A stretch of DNA of 64,000 bases from Tritrichomonas musculus. Lineage: Eukaryota > Parabasalia > Tritrichomonadida > Tritrichomonadidae. The translations under genes and the position numbers were made by a program. The stretch's first letter is position 1. Every line of letters begins with the position of its first letter. Under the pieces are notes generated by a model. That model ran no database searches. It worked only from the letters and a program-made list of their open reading frames with translations, and was not told where the DNA came from. The stretch is taken from NCBI GenBank assembly GCA_039105265.1, contig JAPFFF010000014.1, positions 3,286,001 to 3,350,000 on the forward strand. Reading direction: 5' to 3'. Positions 9,836 to 20,167 of the stretch are shown here, one piece after another.

Positions 9836-12800
9836 ATGGGATGGAAAACTATCTATTACAGATTGAGTCACAAAATTTGGTTTAAATTTGCAGTTGCATT
9901 TTCAGCATTAATAATAGCATCAATTATATTGTTTTCGTCAGCAAGATCTCTTTCAGTAAATAATTCACCATCAAATACTAACATTTTAAGTTCAGATTTT
10001 AGTTTCCATATTGAAGAATCAATTTCATCATTTTCGGTTGCAATTACATCAAATAATCCATCAATGCTTGCAAATCAATTAGCAATTTTTGTTGAAGAAG
10101 CAAACTCTTCAGCTTTTTATTTTTTTATGCCTTTAAGTAGAATTGAAAATTATAAAATTGATAAAGAATCTCTTCAATTTACAATCACTCCTCCATTTAA
10201 TTCGTTATATAAATTTAAATTAATTTTGTATGATAATCAATCAGTTCTTAATGATTTTTATTACAAGAATAACAACATAAATCATGATTTTGGATCAGGA
10301 AAAATTATTTATTCATCAACTGCTTTAATTTTAAATCCTTTTTATGACGATTCAACAAACAACGAAAAAGATGAAAATGATGCCGAATCTGGGAATGATG
10401 AATATACATCAATGTTCTGTATAGGTAACAACTATTTAACAAGATGGTGCCGAATGAAAAATGTTTGCTTAACAAAAGAAAAATTAATTATTTTATCACC
10501 TTATAAGATCAAATTTAATGATATATTTTTAATACCTGGTTCAAGAGCTCCTCCTTTTGACCCAACTCAATATCGATTTACTTCAAAAAATATTGTAGTA
10601 ATGAATAAGAATGTAGATGATTATTCTGACTCGTCGAATACCAAATTCCAAAAGAGGAGGGTTCAAGTTACAAGCCGTTTCTTTAACTCTCGAATGCTTT
10701 GGCATAGCACGATGGACTTTCTAATTCCAACATACTGGACAATGACATCTAATTACGCTAATATTACTAATAACAATTACAAATCATATAAATTTATTGA
10801 TGGAAAACCTAACAATGAAGAAAATGATGATTACTATGTAAGTTCTGATTATGGGAATAAAGTTAATTTATCTGATGATATTTTAGTTTATGATAATGAT
10901 GGAAATATTGGTTTGTTTTATATCAAAGCTTTATCAAATAATAAAATCATCACTCTAAATGAAATAAATAAGCAAAAATGCTTCAAATATGCAAATATTG
11001 GACTCCGAAAAACTGAAATAGATCCGCTTTTAAAAAGAGATAAAAGAGAAAGCTTAACGTTACCATATCAAATTGATAAGAATGGGGTTAAGGGTCTGAG
11101 GCAAATAATGCTGAATGCAATTCGTTTATATGATACAAGAAAAGACGAAAAGGTTGATAAAAAGAATCTTACTAACAACAATGGAAATAAGGAAATTATT
11201 TCAACAGGCAATGAAACAGTTAATAATAATGCCGATTTAAATAAAGATGAAAAAAATAACTCGAAATCCAATCAAAAAGAGTACAATGAAGCAAATAAAG
11301 TAATTAATAAAGAAACAAAAAATGAGGAAGAAAACAACAAAAAAGTGGAAAATAAAGAAGAGAATAAGGAAAAGAATAAGGAAGAAAGAAAGGAAGAGAA
11401 TAAAGAAGAAAATAAAGAAGTTTTTAAGGAAGAAAACAAAAAAGATAATAAAGAAGAAACCAAGGAAGAAAATAAAGAAGAGAATAAAGAAGAAAATAAA
11501 GAAGAAAATAAAGAAGAAAATAAAGAAGAAAATAAAGAAGTTTTTAAGGAAGAAAACAAAAAAGATAATAAAGAAGAAACCAAGGAAGAAAATAAAGAAG
11601 AGAATAAAGAAGAAAATAAAAAAGAAAATAAAGAAGAAAATAAAGTAGAAAATAAAGAAGAAAATAAAGAAGAAAATAAAGAAGAAAATAAAGTAGAAAA
11701 TAAAGAAGATAACAAGGAAAAAAATAAAGAAGAGAATAAAGAAGAGAATAAAGAAGTTTTTAAGGAAGAAAACAAAAAAGATAATAAAGAAGAAACCAAG
11801 GAAGAGAACAAAGAAGATAAAAAGGAAGAGAATAAAGTAGAAAACAAAGTAGAAAATAAAGAAGAAAATAAAGAAGAAAATAAAGAAGAAAATAAAGAAG
11901 AAAATAAAGAAGAAAATAAAGAAGAAAATAAAGAAGAAAATAAAGAAGAAAATAAAGTAGAAAATAAAGAAGATAACAAGGGAAAAAATAAAGAAGAGAA
12001 TAAAGTAGAAAACAAAGAAGAAAATAAAGAAGATAACAAGGAAGATAACAAAGAAGAAAATAAAGTAGAAAATAAAGAAGATAACAAGGAAAAAAATAAA
12101 GAAGAGAATAAAGAAGAAAACAAGGAAGATAACAAACAAGAAAATAAAGAAGATAACAAAGAAGAAAACAAGGAAGATAACAAACAAGAAAATAAAGAAG
12201 ATAACAAAGAAGAAAACAAGGAAGATAACAAACAAGAAAATAAAGAAGATAACAAGGAAGATAACAAACAAGAAAATAAAGAAGAAAACAAGGAAGATAA
12301 CAAACAAGAAAATAAAGAAGATAACAAAGAAGAAAACAAGGAAGATAACAAACAAGAAAATAAAGAAGATAACAAGGAAGAAAACAATGAAGAAAATAAA
12401 GAAGATAACAATGAAGAAAATAAAGAAGATAACAAGGAAGAAAATAAAGAAGATAACAAAGAAGAAAACAAAGAAGAAAATAAAAAAGAAGGCAAAGAAG
12501 AGAATAAAGAAGACAACAAGGAAGAGAATAAAGAAGAAAATAAAGAAGAAAATAAAGAAGAAAATAAAGAAGTTTTTAAGGAAGAAAACAAAAAAGATAA
12601 TAAAGAAGAAACCAAGGAAGAAAATAAAGAAGAAAATAAAGAAGAGAATAAAGAAGAAAATAAAGAAGAAAATAAAGAAGAAAATAAAGAAGAAAATAAA
12701 GAAGAAAATAAAGAAGATAACAAGGAAAAAAATAAAGAAGAGAATAAAGAAGAGAATAAAGAAGTTTTTAAGGAAGAAAACAAAAAAGATAATAAAGAAG

Positions 12801-15800
12801 AAACCAAGGAAGAGAACAAAGAAGATAAAAAGGAAGAGAATAAAGTAGAAAACAAAGTAGAAAATAAAGAAGAAAATAAAGAAGAAAATAAAGAAGAAAA
12901 TAAAGAAGAAAATAAAGAAGAAAATAAAGAAGAAAATAAAGTAGAAAATAAAGAAGATAACAAGGGAAAAAATAAAGAAGAGAATAAAGTAGAAAACAAA
13001 GAAGAAAATAAAGAAGATAACAAGGAAGATAACAAAGAAGAAAATAAAGTAGAAAATAAAGAAGATAACAAGGAAAAAAATAAAGAAGAGAATAAAGAAG
13101 AAAACAAGGAAGATAACAAACAAGAAAATAAAGAAGATAACAAAGAAGAAAACAAGGAAGATAACAAACAAGAAAATAAAGAAGATAACAAAGAAGAAAA
13201 CAAGGAAGATAACAAGGAAGAAAACAATGAAGAAAATAAAGAAGATAACAATGAAGAAAACAAGGAAGATAACAAGGAAGAAAACAAGGAAGATAACAAA
13301 CAAGAAAATAAAGAAGATAACAAAGAAGAAAACAAGGAAGATAACAAGGAAGAAAACAATGAAGAAAATAAAGAAGATAACAATGAAGAAAACAAGGAAG
13401 ATAACAAGGAAGAAAACAAGGAAGATAACAAACAAGAAAATAAAGAAGATAACAAAGAAGAAAACAAGGAAGATAACAAACAAGAAAATAAAGAAGATAA
13501 CAAACAAGAAAATAAAGAAGATAACAAAGAAGAAAACAAGGAAGATAACAAACAAGAAAATAAAGAAGATAACAAAGAAGAAAACAAGGAAGATAACAAG
13601 GAAGAAAACAAGGAAGATAACAAGGAAGATAACAAACAAGAAAATAAAGAAGATAACAAGGAAGAAAACAATGAAGAAAATAAAGAAGATAACAATGAAG
13701 AAAATAAAGAAGATAACAAGGAAGAAAATAAAGAAGATAACAAAGAAGAAAACAAAGAAGAAAATAAAAAAGAAGGCAAAGAAGAGAATAAAGAAGACAA
13801 CAAGGAAGAGAATAAAGAAGAAAATAAAGAAGAAAACAAAGAAGAAAATAAGGAAGAGAATAAAGAAGAAAACAAGGAAGAGAATAAAGAAGAAAACAAA
13901 GAAGAAAACAAAGAAGAAAACAAACAAGAAAATAAAGAAGATAACAAAGAAGAAAACAAGGAAGATAACAAGGAAGAAAACAAGGAAGATAACAAGGAAG
14001 ATAACAAACAAGAAAATAAAGAAGATAACAAGGAAGAAAATAAAGAAGATAACAAAGAAGAAAACAAGGAAGATAACAAGGAAGATAACAAGGAAGATAA
14101 CAAGGAAGATAACAAGGAAGAAAACAAGGAAGATAACAAGGAAGATAACAAGGAAGATAACAAGGAAGAAAACAAGGAAGAAAACAAGGAAGATAACAAG
14201 GAAGATAACAAGGAAGAAAACAAGGAAGATAACAAACAAGAAAATAAAGAAGATAACAAGGAAGAAAACAATGAAGAAAATAAAGAAGATAACAAGGAAG
14301 AAAATAAAGAAGATAACAAGGAAGAAAATAAAGAAGATAACAAGGAAGAAAACAAGGAAGATAACAAAGAAGATAACAAACAAGAAAATAAAGAAGATAA
14401 CAAGGAAGAAAACAAGGAAGATAACAAGGAAGAAAACAAGGAAGATAACAAGGAAGATAACAAGGAAGATAACAAGGAAGAAAACAAGGAAGATAACAAG
14501 GAAGATAACAAGGAAGATAACAAGGAAGAAAACAAGGAAGATAACAAGGAAGATAACAAGGAAGATAACAAGGAAGATAACAAGGAAGAAAACAAGGAAG
14601 ATAACAAACAAGAAAATAAAGAAGATAACAATGAAGAAAACAATGAAGAAAATAAAGAAGATAACAAGGAAGAAAATAAAGAAGATAACAAAGAAGAAAA
14701 CAAAGAAGAAAATAAAAAAGAAGGCAAAGAAGAGAATAAAGAAGACAACAAGGAAGAGAATAAAGAAGAGAATAAAGAAGAAAATAAGGAAGAGAATAAA
14801 GAAGACAACAAGGAAGAGAATAAAGAAGAAAACAAAGAAGAAAACAAAGAAGAAAATAAAGAAGAAAACAAAGAAGAAAACAAAGAAGAAAACAAAGAAG
14901 AAAACAAAGAAGAAAACAAAGAAGAAAACAAAGAAGAAAACAAAGAAGAAAACAAAGAAGAAAACAAAGAAGAAAACAAAGAAGAGAATAAGGAAGAGAA
15001 TAAAGAAGAAAATAAGGAAGAGAATAAAGAAGACAACAAGGAAGAGAAGAAAGAAGAAAGCAAAGAAGAAAGCAAAATAGAAAATAAAGAAGAGAATAAA
15101 GAAGACAACAAGGAAGAGAATAAGGAAGAGAATAAGGAAGAGAATAAAGAAGAAAACAAGGAAGAAAGCAAAATAAAAAATAAAGAAGAGAATAAAGAAG
15201 ACAACAAGGAAGAGAATAAGGAAGAGAATAAGGAAGAGAATAAAGAAGAAAGCAAAATAGAGAATAAAGAAGAAAACAAAGAAGAAAGCAAAATAGAGAA
15301 TAAAGAAGAAAACAAAGAAGAAAGCAAAATAGAGAATAAAGAAGAGAATAAAGAAGACAACAAGGAAGAGAATAAGGAAGAGAATAAGGAAGAGAATAAA
15401 GAAGAAAACAAGGAAGAAAGCAAAATAAAAAATAAAGAAGAGAATAAAGAAGACAACAAGGAAGAGAATAAGGAAGAGAATAAGGAAGAGAATAAGGAAG
15501 AGAATAAGGAAGAGAATAAAGAAGAAAGCAAAATAGAGAATAAAGAAGAAAACAAAGAAGAAAGCAAAATAGAGAATAAAGAAGAGAACAAAGAAGAAAG
15601 CAAAATAGAGAATAAAGAAGAGAATAAAGAAGAAAGCAAAATAAAAAATAAAGAAGAGAATAAAGAAGACAACAAGGAAGAGAATAAGGAAGAGAATAAG
15701 GAAGAGAATAAAGAAGAAAACAAAGAAGAAAGCAAAATAAAAAATAAAGAAGAGAATAAAGAAGACAACAAGGAAGAGAATAAGGAAGAGAATAAGGAAG

Positions 15801-17050
15801 AGAATAAGGAAGAGAATAAAGAAGAAAGCAAAGAAGAAAGCAAAATAAAAAATAAAGAAGAGAATAAAGAAGACAACAAGGAAGAGAATAAAGAAGAAAA
15901 CAAAGAAGAAAGCAAAATAGAGAATAAAGAAGAAAACAAAGAAGAAAGCAAAATAGAGAATAAAGAAGAAAATAAAAAAGAGAATAAAGAAGAAAGCAAA
16001 GATGAAACCGCAAAAGAAAATGACAAGAAGAAAGAAGAAAACAAAGCAGAAGAAAGTGCAAACACTATAAAATCGATAGAAAATAAACGCATAGAGATAG
16101 ATCATAAAGAAAACTCAAATGAAGAGATAGACACAAAAAGAGCAGAAGCCAACAGCAGAGATCAATCAATCACAATAGATTTGCACAATAAAAAAGATAA
16201 TGAATACAAGCAAAACAAAGAAAATGATGAAGCATATGCAATCAGCCGATCACCAAATCCAATATCAGATCTATTAAACAAAGCGAATGAGAACAAAAGC
16301 ACAATTATACACAATCCAATCAACAATACAAAAGGAACAGAAATTAAAGTCAAATCCCGAAATAACCAAGAAAATCAAAATAATGAATTCAATGAGATTA
16401 CTCAAAAAGTTGAAGATAAAATCTCAACTAAAGCAATTGTGCTTGAAGATACGAACAAAGCATCAAGCGATTTTATATGCGAGCCTTCATCATCCAGTCC
16501 GCTTGTTCTTATCATCAAACGTAAAACAGAAAAAGAAATCAGACGCCTAATTAATCATGATGAAATTGTTAATGTAACAAAGTCGCTTTGCCCATTTTGC
16601 GAAGTCCGTGAAATTGAACTTCAGAAATACGATAAGTACGGTCAAATAAGAGTGACTTGTGGGGCTTCTCTTATTGCTGGAGTTCATGGAAGTGGACTTA
16701 CTCACGCAATGTGGATGAAACCTTCAACAGAAGAAAATCCGACGGCGCTTTTTGAATTTCTCCCTTATAAGTATACATGCCGACATTGGTACCAACAAAT
16801 GTGTGAAACTTTTGGTGTTCAATATTATCCTATCTATACCAATTTTCTTAATCAATCAAGATGGGAGCCTGGACATAATGCGACAAAAGTGAATCGTTGC
16901 CATACAAATGATGGCGAGTGTGAGAGGGGAAGATGCCATGATTTTTTACGTGACCAATCAATAATCGCAGACGTTGAACAATATAAAAAGGATACAGAAA
17001 AGTTCTTTTTACAATTAAAAAAATCGTATGAAAAATTCAAGAATAATTGA
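9836..17050 (+). CDS. GT61-family type II membrane glycosyltransferase with a giant NKEE/NKED repeat insert (2404 aa)
   Basis: A short cytoplasmic end is followed by one membrane anchor at residues about 14-34 (FKFAVAFSALIIASIILF), the layout of Golgi type II transferases. Residues 60-400 hold the first half of a GT61 (DUF563) fold, with the typical HSTMDFLIPTYW motif near 290-300. The last 250 residues hold the second half: GVHGSGLTH near 2280-2290, then FEFLP and a Cys-rich tail. GT61 enzymes, such as EOGT, POMGNT2 and plant xylosyltransferases, add sugars to secreted proteins or glycans. The two halves are separated by a charged repeat at about residues 501-2057, several times larger than the enzyme itself. 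The frame is intact through the repeat. The true donor and acceptor cannot be read from the sequence. The repeat is open on the opposite strand only because it is made of purine-rich codons. Confidence 0.82.
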   Translation: MGWKTIYYRLSHKIWFKFAVAFSALIIASIILFSSARSLSVNNSPSNTNILSSDFSFHIEESISSFSVAITSNNPSMLANQLAIFVEEANSSAFYFFMPLSRIENYKIDKESLQFTITPPFNSLYKFKLILYDNQSVLNDFYYKNNNINHDFGSGKIIYSSTALILNPFYDDSTNNEKDENDAESGNDEYTSMFCIGNNYLTRWCRMKNVCLTKEKLIILSPYKIKFNDIFLIPGSRAPPFDPTQYRFTSKNIVVMNKNVDDYSDSSNTKFQKRRVQVTSRFFNSRMLWHSTMDFLIPTYWTMTSNYANITNNNYKSYKFIDGKPNNEENDDYYVSSDYGNKVNLSDDILVYDNDGNIGLFYIKALSNNKIITLNEINKQKCFKYANIGLRKTEIDPLLKRDKRESLTLPYQIDKNGVKGLRQIMLNAIRLYDTRKDEKVDKKNLTNNNGNKEIISTGNETVNNNADLNKDEKNNSKSNQKEYNEANKVINKETKNEEENNKKVENKEENKEKNKEERKEENKEENKEVFKEENKKDNKEETKEENKEENKEENKEENKEENKEENKEVFKEENKKDNKEETKEENKEENKEENKKENKEENKVENKEENKEENKEENKVENKEDNKEKNKEENKEENKEVFKEENKKDNKEETKEENKEDKKEENKVENKVENKEENKEENKEENKEENKEENKEENKEENKEENKVENKEDNKGKNKEENKVENKEENKEDNKEDNKEENKVENKEDNKEKNKEENKEENKEDNKQENKEDNKEENKEDNKQENKEDNKEENKEDNKQENKEDNKEDNKQENKEENKEDNKQENKEDNKEENKEDNKQENKEDNKEENNEENKEDNNEENKEDNKEENKEDNKEENKEENKKEGKEENKEDNKEENKEENKEENKEENKEVFKEENKKDNKEETKEENKEENKEENKEENKEENKEENKEENKEENKEDNKEKNKEENKEENKEVFKEENKKDNKEETKEENKEDKKEENKVENKVENKEENKEENKEENKEENKEENKEENKVENKEDNKGKNKEENKVENKEENKEDNKEDNKEENKVENKEDNKEKNKEENKEENKEDNKQENKEDNKEENKEDNKQENKEDNKEENKEDNKEENNEENKEDNNEENKEDNKEENKEDNKQENKEDNKEENKEDNKEENNEENKEDNNEENKEDNKEENKEDNKQENKEDNKEENKEDNKQENKEDNKQENKEDNKEENKEDNKQENKEDNKEENKEDNKEENKEDNKEDNKQENKEDNKEENNEENKEDNNEENKEDNKEENKEDNKEENKEENKKEGKEENKEDNKEENKEENKEENKEENKEENKEENKEENKEENKEENKEENKQENKEDNKEENKEDNKEENKEDNKEDNKQENKEDNKEENKEDNKEENKEDNKEDNKEDNKEDNKEENKEDNKEDNKEDNKEENKEENKEDNKEDNKEENKEDNKQENKEDNKEENNEENKEDNKEENKEDNKEENKEDNKEENKEDNKEDNKQENKEDNKEENKEDNKEENKEDNKEDNKEDNKEENKEDNKEDNKEDNKEENKEDNKEDNKEDNKEDNKEENKEDNKQENKEDNNEENNEENKEDNKEENKEDNKEENKEENKKEGKEENKEDNKEENKEENKEENKEENKEDNKEENKEENKEENKEENKEENKEENKEENKEENKEENKEENKEENKEENKEENKEENKEENKEENKEENKEENKEDNKEEKKEESKEESKIENKEENKEDNKEENKEENKEENKEENKEESKIKNKEENKEDNKEENKEENKEENKEESKIENKEENKEESKIENKEENKEESKIENKEENKEDNKEENKEENKEENKEENKEESKIKNKEENKEDNKEENKEENKEENKEENKEENKEESKIENKEENKEESKIENKEENKEESKIENKEENKEESKIKNKEENKEDNKEENKEENKEENKEENKEESKIKNKEENKEDNKEENKEENKEENKEENKEESKEESKIKNKEENKEDNKEENKEENKEESKIENKEENKEESKIENKEENKKENKEESKDETAKENDKKKEENKAEESANTIKSIENKRIEIDHKENSNEEIDTKRAEANSRDQSITIDLHNKKDNEYKQNKENDEAYAISRSPNPISDLLNKANENKSTIIHNPINNTKGTEIKVKSRNNQENQNNEFNEITQKVEDKISTKAIVLEDTNKASSDFICEPSSSSPLVLIIKRKTEKEIRRLINHDEIVNVTKSLCPFCEVREIELQKYDKYGQIRVTCGASLIAGVHGSGLTHAMWMKPSTEENPTALFEFLPYKYTCRHWYQQMCETFGVQYYPIYTNFLNQSRWEPGHNATKVNRCHTNDGECERGRCHDFLRDQSIIADVEQYKKDTEKFFLQLKKSYEKFKNN
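11340..16005 (+). repeat. Coding minisatellite, 12-bp unit (Asn-Lys-Glu-Glu/Asp)
   Basis: About 4.66 kb of degenerate 12-bp units such as AATAAAGAAGAA, giving roughly 390 tetrapeptides (NKEE, NKED, NKQE, NKVE, SKIE). All indels keep the frame. There is higher-order structure. A block reading EVFKEENKKDNKEETKEE recurs five times, near 11416, 11536, 11753, 12567 and 12761. A section of about 400 bp from 11753 recurs from 12761, an offset of 1008 bp, with two units missing. The 3' third uses SKIE/SKIK variants instead, so different variants have been homogenised in different sections. Confidence 0.95.
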
Positions 17051-17999
17051 ATATTTGATTTATAAATATTTGATGGGAAAATAATATTCAAGAATAATTG
17101 AAGAACCCACTTTTTTTTTTTTTGTGAAGTATACTTATGCTTAGCATTATCTTTTACGAATGCACAATTTAAATTCAATATTTTTTTTATTGTCTTTGTG
17201 TAAAATTATTTTTATAATACAATTGTTTGATTTTTGAAATTTTCAATAAATAAATTTCAAATTTTGTTATTATAATCTTTTGAAATTTAACAAAATTGAA
17301 TGCTATTTAAAATGTCAAGCATTTTAATATGGAAAACATGATATTATAATGTTTATATTTATAAACGATCACTTAACAAACATAAAATGATATGATGTAT
17401 TTTATATTTTTATATTTAATTGAATTTAATGATAGATGTAGAAAAAGTTGAATTCACTTTATAAGAAAAAAATATAAATATTTTTATTGATACTAATAAT
17501 ATTCTGAGATTAGAATGCATAATAAATGTACATAATTAGTGTATATTTCGAAAAATATATTTTTTAATACTAAATATGTAATAATTTAGATATAAACTGC
17601 AATTTAAAAAAAATATTATACTTGATAACGATTAAAGCACGTTCAATTTTTGGTTCCATATTTTTTTATCAAAATTTTGAATTATCTTGTACTTAAAAAA
17701 ATTTTATATATTATCATACTTTTTCCATAATAAAATATGAAAAATGCTTTATTCATGAGTTTTTATCAATTAATCACTCAATTATGAAATTCAAAAAACG
17801 GATAAAAATCAATTGAATTTATTTCAAAATTTGAAAATAAAAATTTAATTAAATTTAAAAAGTTTGGCCAAGATTTCCAACAAAAATATAAAATTTATAC
17901 GGTTTTTTCGAACAATTATTTCAAAAATTGTGAAATGAATATAATCTTTTGAAATTAAAATAAACCGTATTTGTACATCCCCTTTATTTATAGTTCATA
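17051..17999. other. Intergenic spacer, no gene seen
   Basis: About 950 bp of AT-rich DNA. The only structure is a short direct repeat, ATTCAAGAATAATTGAA, which spans the stop codon of the preceding gene (near 17035) and recurs near 17086. A TCATA just before the ATG at 18000 may be an initiator. Confidence 0.5.
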
Positions 18000-19199
18000 A
18001 TGTCCTTTGTTCCTTGCTGCAAATGCGGAAACATTTCTATAGTTGCTCCACTTCATCGTGTAATGAAAACATTCGTTAAAAGGACTTCAGCACAATCTCA
18101 AAAAGGCTCTATGAACATTTCTCAAATAAGTTCCTCACCTTTTCTAACGCATCAAAATTCTAATGTCTTAAATGATGATGATGTTTTTGAAAAAAGCCAT
18201 TGCTGTTTAGATAATAAAAATGCTGAACCTATTCTCAATTCCGAAAATAATGAATATTCAAAAATTACAGAAAGTCCTGTTTTAGCTTTGACAATACCTC
18301 AAAATTCTATTTTCTTTAGAGAAATTGACCAAGTTCGATTTGCAAATGATCATAAACAATTTCCAGAAATAGACGGACAATTAACGGTAGAAAACGAACC
18401 TAATATTCTATGCCATCATGAAGCTGAATCAGCAAACGCTGATGGTAATTACCATAATTGCACTTCTTCTCTAGTTGTCAAATCAGTTTTTATGAAGTGT
18501 TCAAAATGCGGTGCTATTTTTGTTATAAACTTTACAAGACGAAATGCATACTTATGTCGCCTCACTTCTGGCATTATTAGATCTTCTCCACTGAAAGATA
18601 CTATTCCTATTAATGTTGACGATTCTAATACTTTTAATTCACAAAATGCAAATAACAAACTACCTAATTTACCACCAAGAGCTTCAATTCGCTCTTTTAC
18701 ATCTTCACCTTTTCTTGCCCAACGACAAGTTCTTAAAAATAAGGCCTCGATGAAGAGGAATCGTCAAATGATATCAAACTTTGTGCCAGTTTTTGTTATG
18801 CCACTCATTTATGGTTGCGGAACAATATTAGAATCAACTACTGCTCAGCATGATTCATCAAATCCAATTACTCATCCTCATCCAGGATCTGCCCCATCCG
18901 TTGATCCTACAATCCGTGAGAAACGGATTAAAAGATCTAATAGTCTTGGTACGCAGAAACCTTGGAGTAAGATTGCAAGTAACGACGACACAGAAAATCC
19001 AGATGTTGATACAAATAATGCGGATAATAATGACTTATTTACTAAAACTAATGAAAACAACGGATTTATTCGAAGTAAGCACTATGGAAGTGATGGTGAC
19101 ACTTTTTTTGGTGCTGATTGGCCTGATACTGATTTTGAATTCATGTTTTCTGCAAAGGATGATATTCCTTTTGAATTCAAAACCAACATTTTCCTCTAG
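18000..19199 (+). CDS. Hypothetical protein with two cysteine motifs (399 aa)
   Basis: A complete frame with host-like codon use. The family is not recognised. Two short cysteine clusters stand out: PCCKCG at residues about 5-10 and KCSKCG near 164-169, the latter followed by NAYLCR. Together they could form one zinc ribbon-like site from two knuckles, but this is only inference. Residues 190-250 and 290-370 are rich in Ser, Asn, Asp and basic residues and look disordered. There is no signal peptide and no membrane segment. The ATG at 18000 directly follows a TCATA initiator-like motif. Transposon-derived DNA begins about 240 bp downstream. Confidence 0.7.
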   Translation: MSFVPCCKCGNISIVAPLHRVMKTFVKRTSAQSQKGSMNISQISSSPFLTHQNSNVLNDDDVFEKSHCCLDNKNAEPILNSENNEYSKITESPVLALTIPQNSIFFREIDQVRFANDHKQFPEIDGQLTVENEPNILCHHEAESANADGNYHNCTSSLVVKSVFMKCSKCGAIFVINFTRRNAYLCRLTSGIIRSSPLKDTIPINVDDSNTFNSQNANNKLPNLPPRASIRSFTSSPFLAQRQVLKNKASMKRNRQMISNFVPVFVMPLIYGCGTILESTTAQHDSSNPITHPHPGSAPSVDPTIREKRIKRSNSLGTQKPWSKIASNDDTENPDVDTNNADNNDLFTKTNENNGFIRSKHYGSDGDTFFGADWPDTDFEFMFSAKDDIPFEFKTNIFL

Positions 19200-19439
19200 T
19201 TCGGATCTATTTATTAATTATTTTCTTTTTTTTTTAGATTTTAGTTTTAGATTTTTGATTTTATATTAGAAATAAATATATCAATAGAAAAATTGCATTT
19301 TACTTATGTTTACTTTTTATTTGTTAGTATTTTTAAATATTTGCAAAACTAAGGAAAATAAAGTTCGGTCTTCTCAATTTTGATAAGAAATGGAAATTTT
19401 GAATTTTTTCTTTCAAAAAAAAATATATATCAAAAAAGT

Positions 19440-19610
19440 TACACTTTTCAGACAAAATCCTTTCAATCACTCCTATTCAATTCGAAGACTTTTTTATGAT
19501 AAAAAAAGAGTTGATTTTTTTATGATTTAATTCCAAAAAACAAGTCAAAATAAGTTCATATATGAATATTATAATAAATAAGATTGAGAGGATTTTGTCC
19601 AAAAAGTGTA
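19440..19610. mobile_element. TA-flanked MITE (about 167 bp between the TAs)
   Basis: Imperfect inverted ends. The left end starts CACTTTTCAGACAAAATCC at 19442. The right end, in reverse complement, starts CACTTTTTGGACAAAATCC at 19608. Both are bounded by TA (19440-19441 and 19609-19610), the target duplication of Tc1/mariner/pogo-type elements. There is no coding capacity. Confidence 0.7.
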
Positions 19611-19794
19611 AGTTGAAATGTCTTGGACCATTCAAATTGTCTTGGACCAACTGAAAATTTTGTATGAGGTTAATGAAATTTAAAATAAATTCTTTGAAAT
19701 TTTTTTATTTGTTTTTTATATTATTTTCAATGGGCTAATTCAAAATTTTCAGTCGGCCCAAGACAATTTGAATGGTCCAAGATATTTTTACCTA
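19609..19794. mobile_element. TA-flanked MITE with 19-bp-repeated ends, abutting the previous one
   Basis: Both ends carry the motif TGTCTTGGACCA in two copies 19 bp apart (left arm about 19611-19663, right arm about 19741-19792, a few mismatches). The bounding TA dinucleotides are 19609-19610 and 19793-19794. The left TA is also the right TA of the neighbouring MITE, so one element used the TA beside the other as its target. Confidence 0.75.
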
Positions 19795-20167
19795 CTGTAT
19801 CAAAAAATCAAGGGCATCTGATTTTCCATCGATCCACTTTTTGAATAGTTTATATTTTCAAAAAGTGGAGATGTTAAAAAAAAACAGAAATTAAAATTAA
19901 AATATCTTCATAAAAAAGATAATAGTATAAAGAAAAACAGAAATTATATAAATATAACACAATTAATAAATAAAAAACGTAAAAACATTATATGAAAAAT
20001 GATATATATAAATGTTCATAGAGTATCAAGAAAAAGTGGGCATCGTTAAGATAAAGTGGCCATCACTTAACTTTTTAGTCTCAATATTTTGATAAGATAT
20101 TCAAAATTTGAATATTGTTATCAAAAATTCTGATAAATAAATATAAAGTATTGAAAAAAAAAAATTA
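19795..20167. other. Non-coding DNA with short repeated GTGG(C/G)CATC motifs
   Basis: No gene. AAAGTGGGCATC and AAAGTGGCCATC lie 20 bp apart near 20032-20063 and may be an orphan transposon end of the duplicated-motif kind. A small hairpin around CCACTTTTTGAA and TTCAAAAAGTGG lies near 19838-19870. Confidence 0.35.

Noticed and set aside
12387-15080. Lys/Arg-rich ORFs in a second + strand frame within the repeat
   Set aside because: Shifted readings of the same repeat with no independent start context or domain.
11237-16105. Very long ORFs on the - strand (over 1600 and 1000 codons) across the repeat
   Set aside because: They are mirrors of the 12-bp purine-rich repeat, which lacks stops in several frames. 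Their Phe/Leu/Ser strings are low-complexity artefacts, while the + strand frame joins two recognisable GT61 halves.
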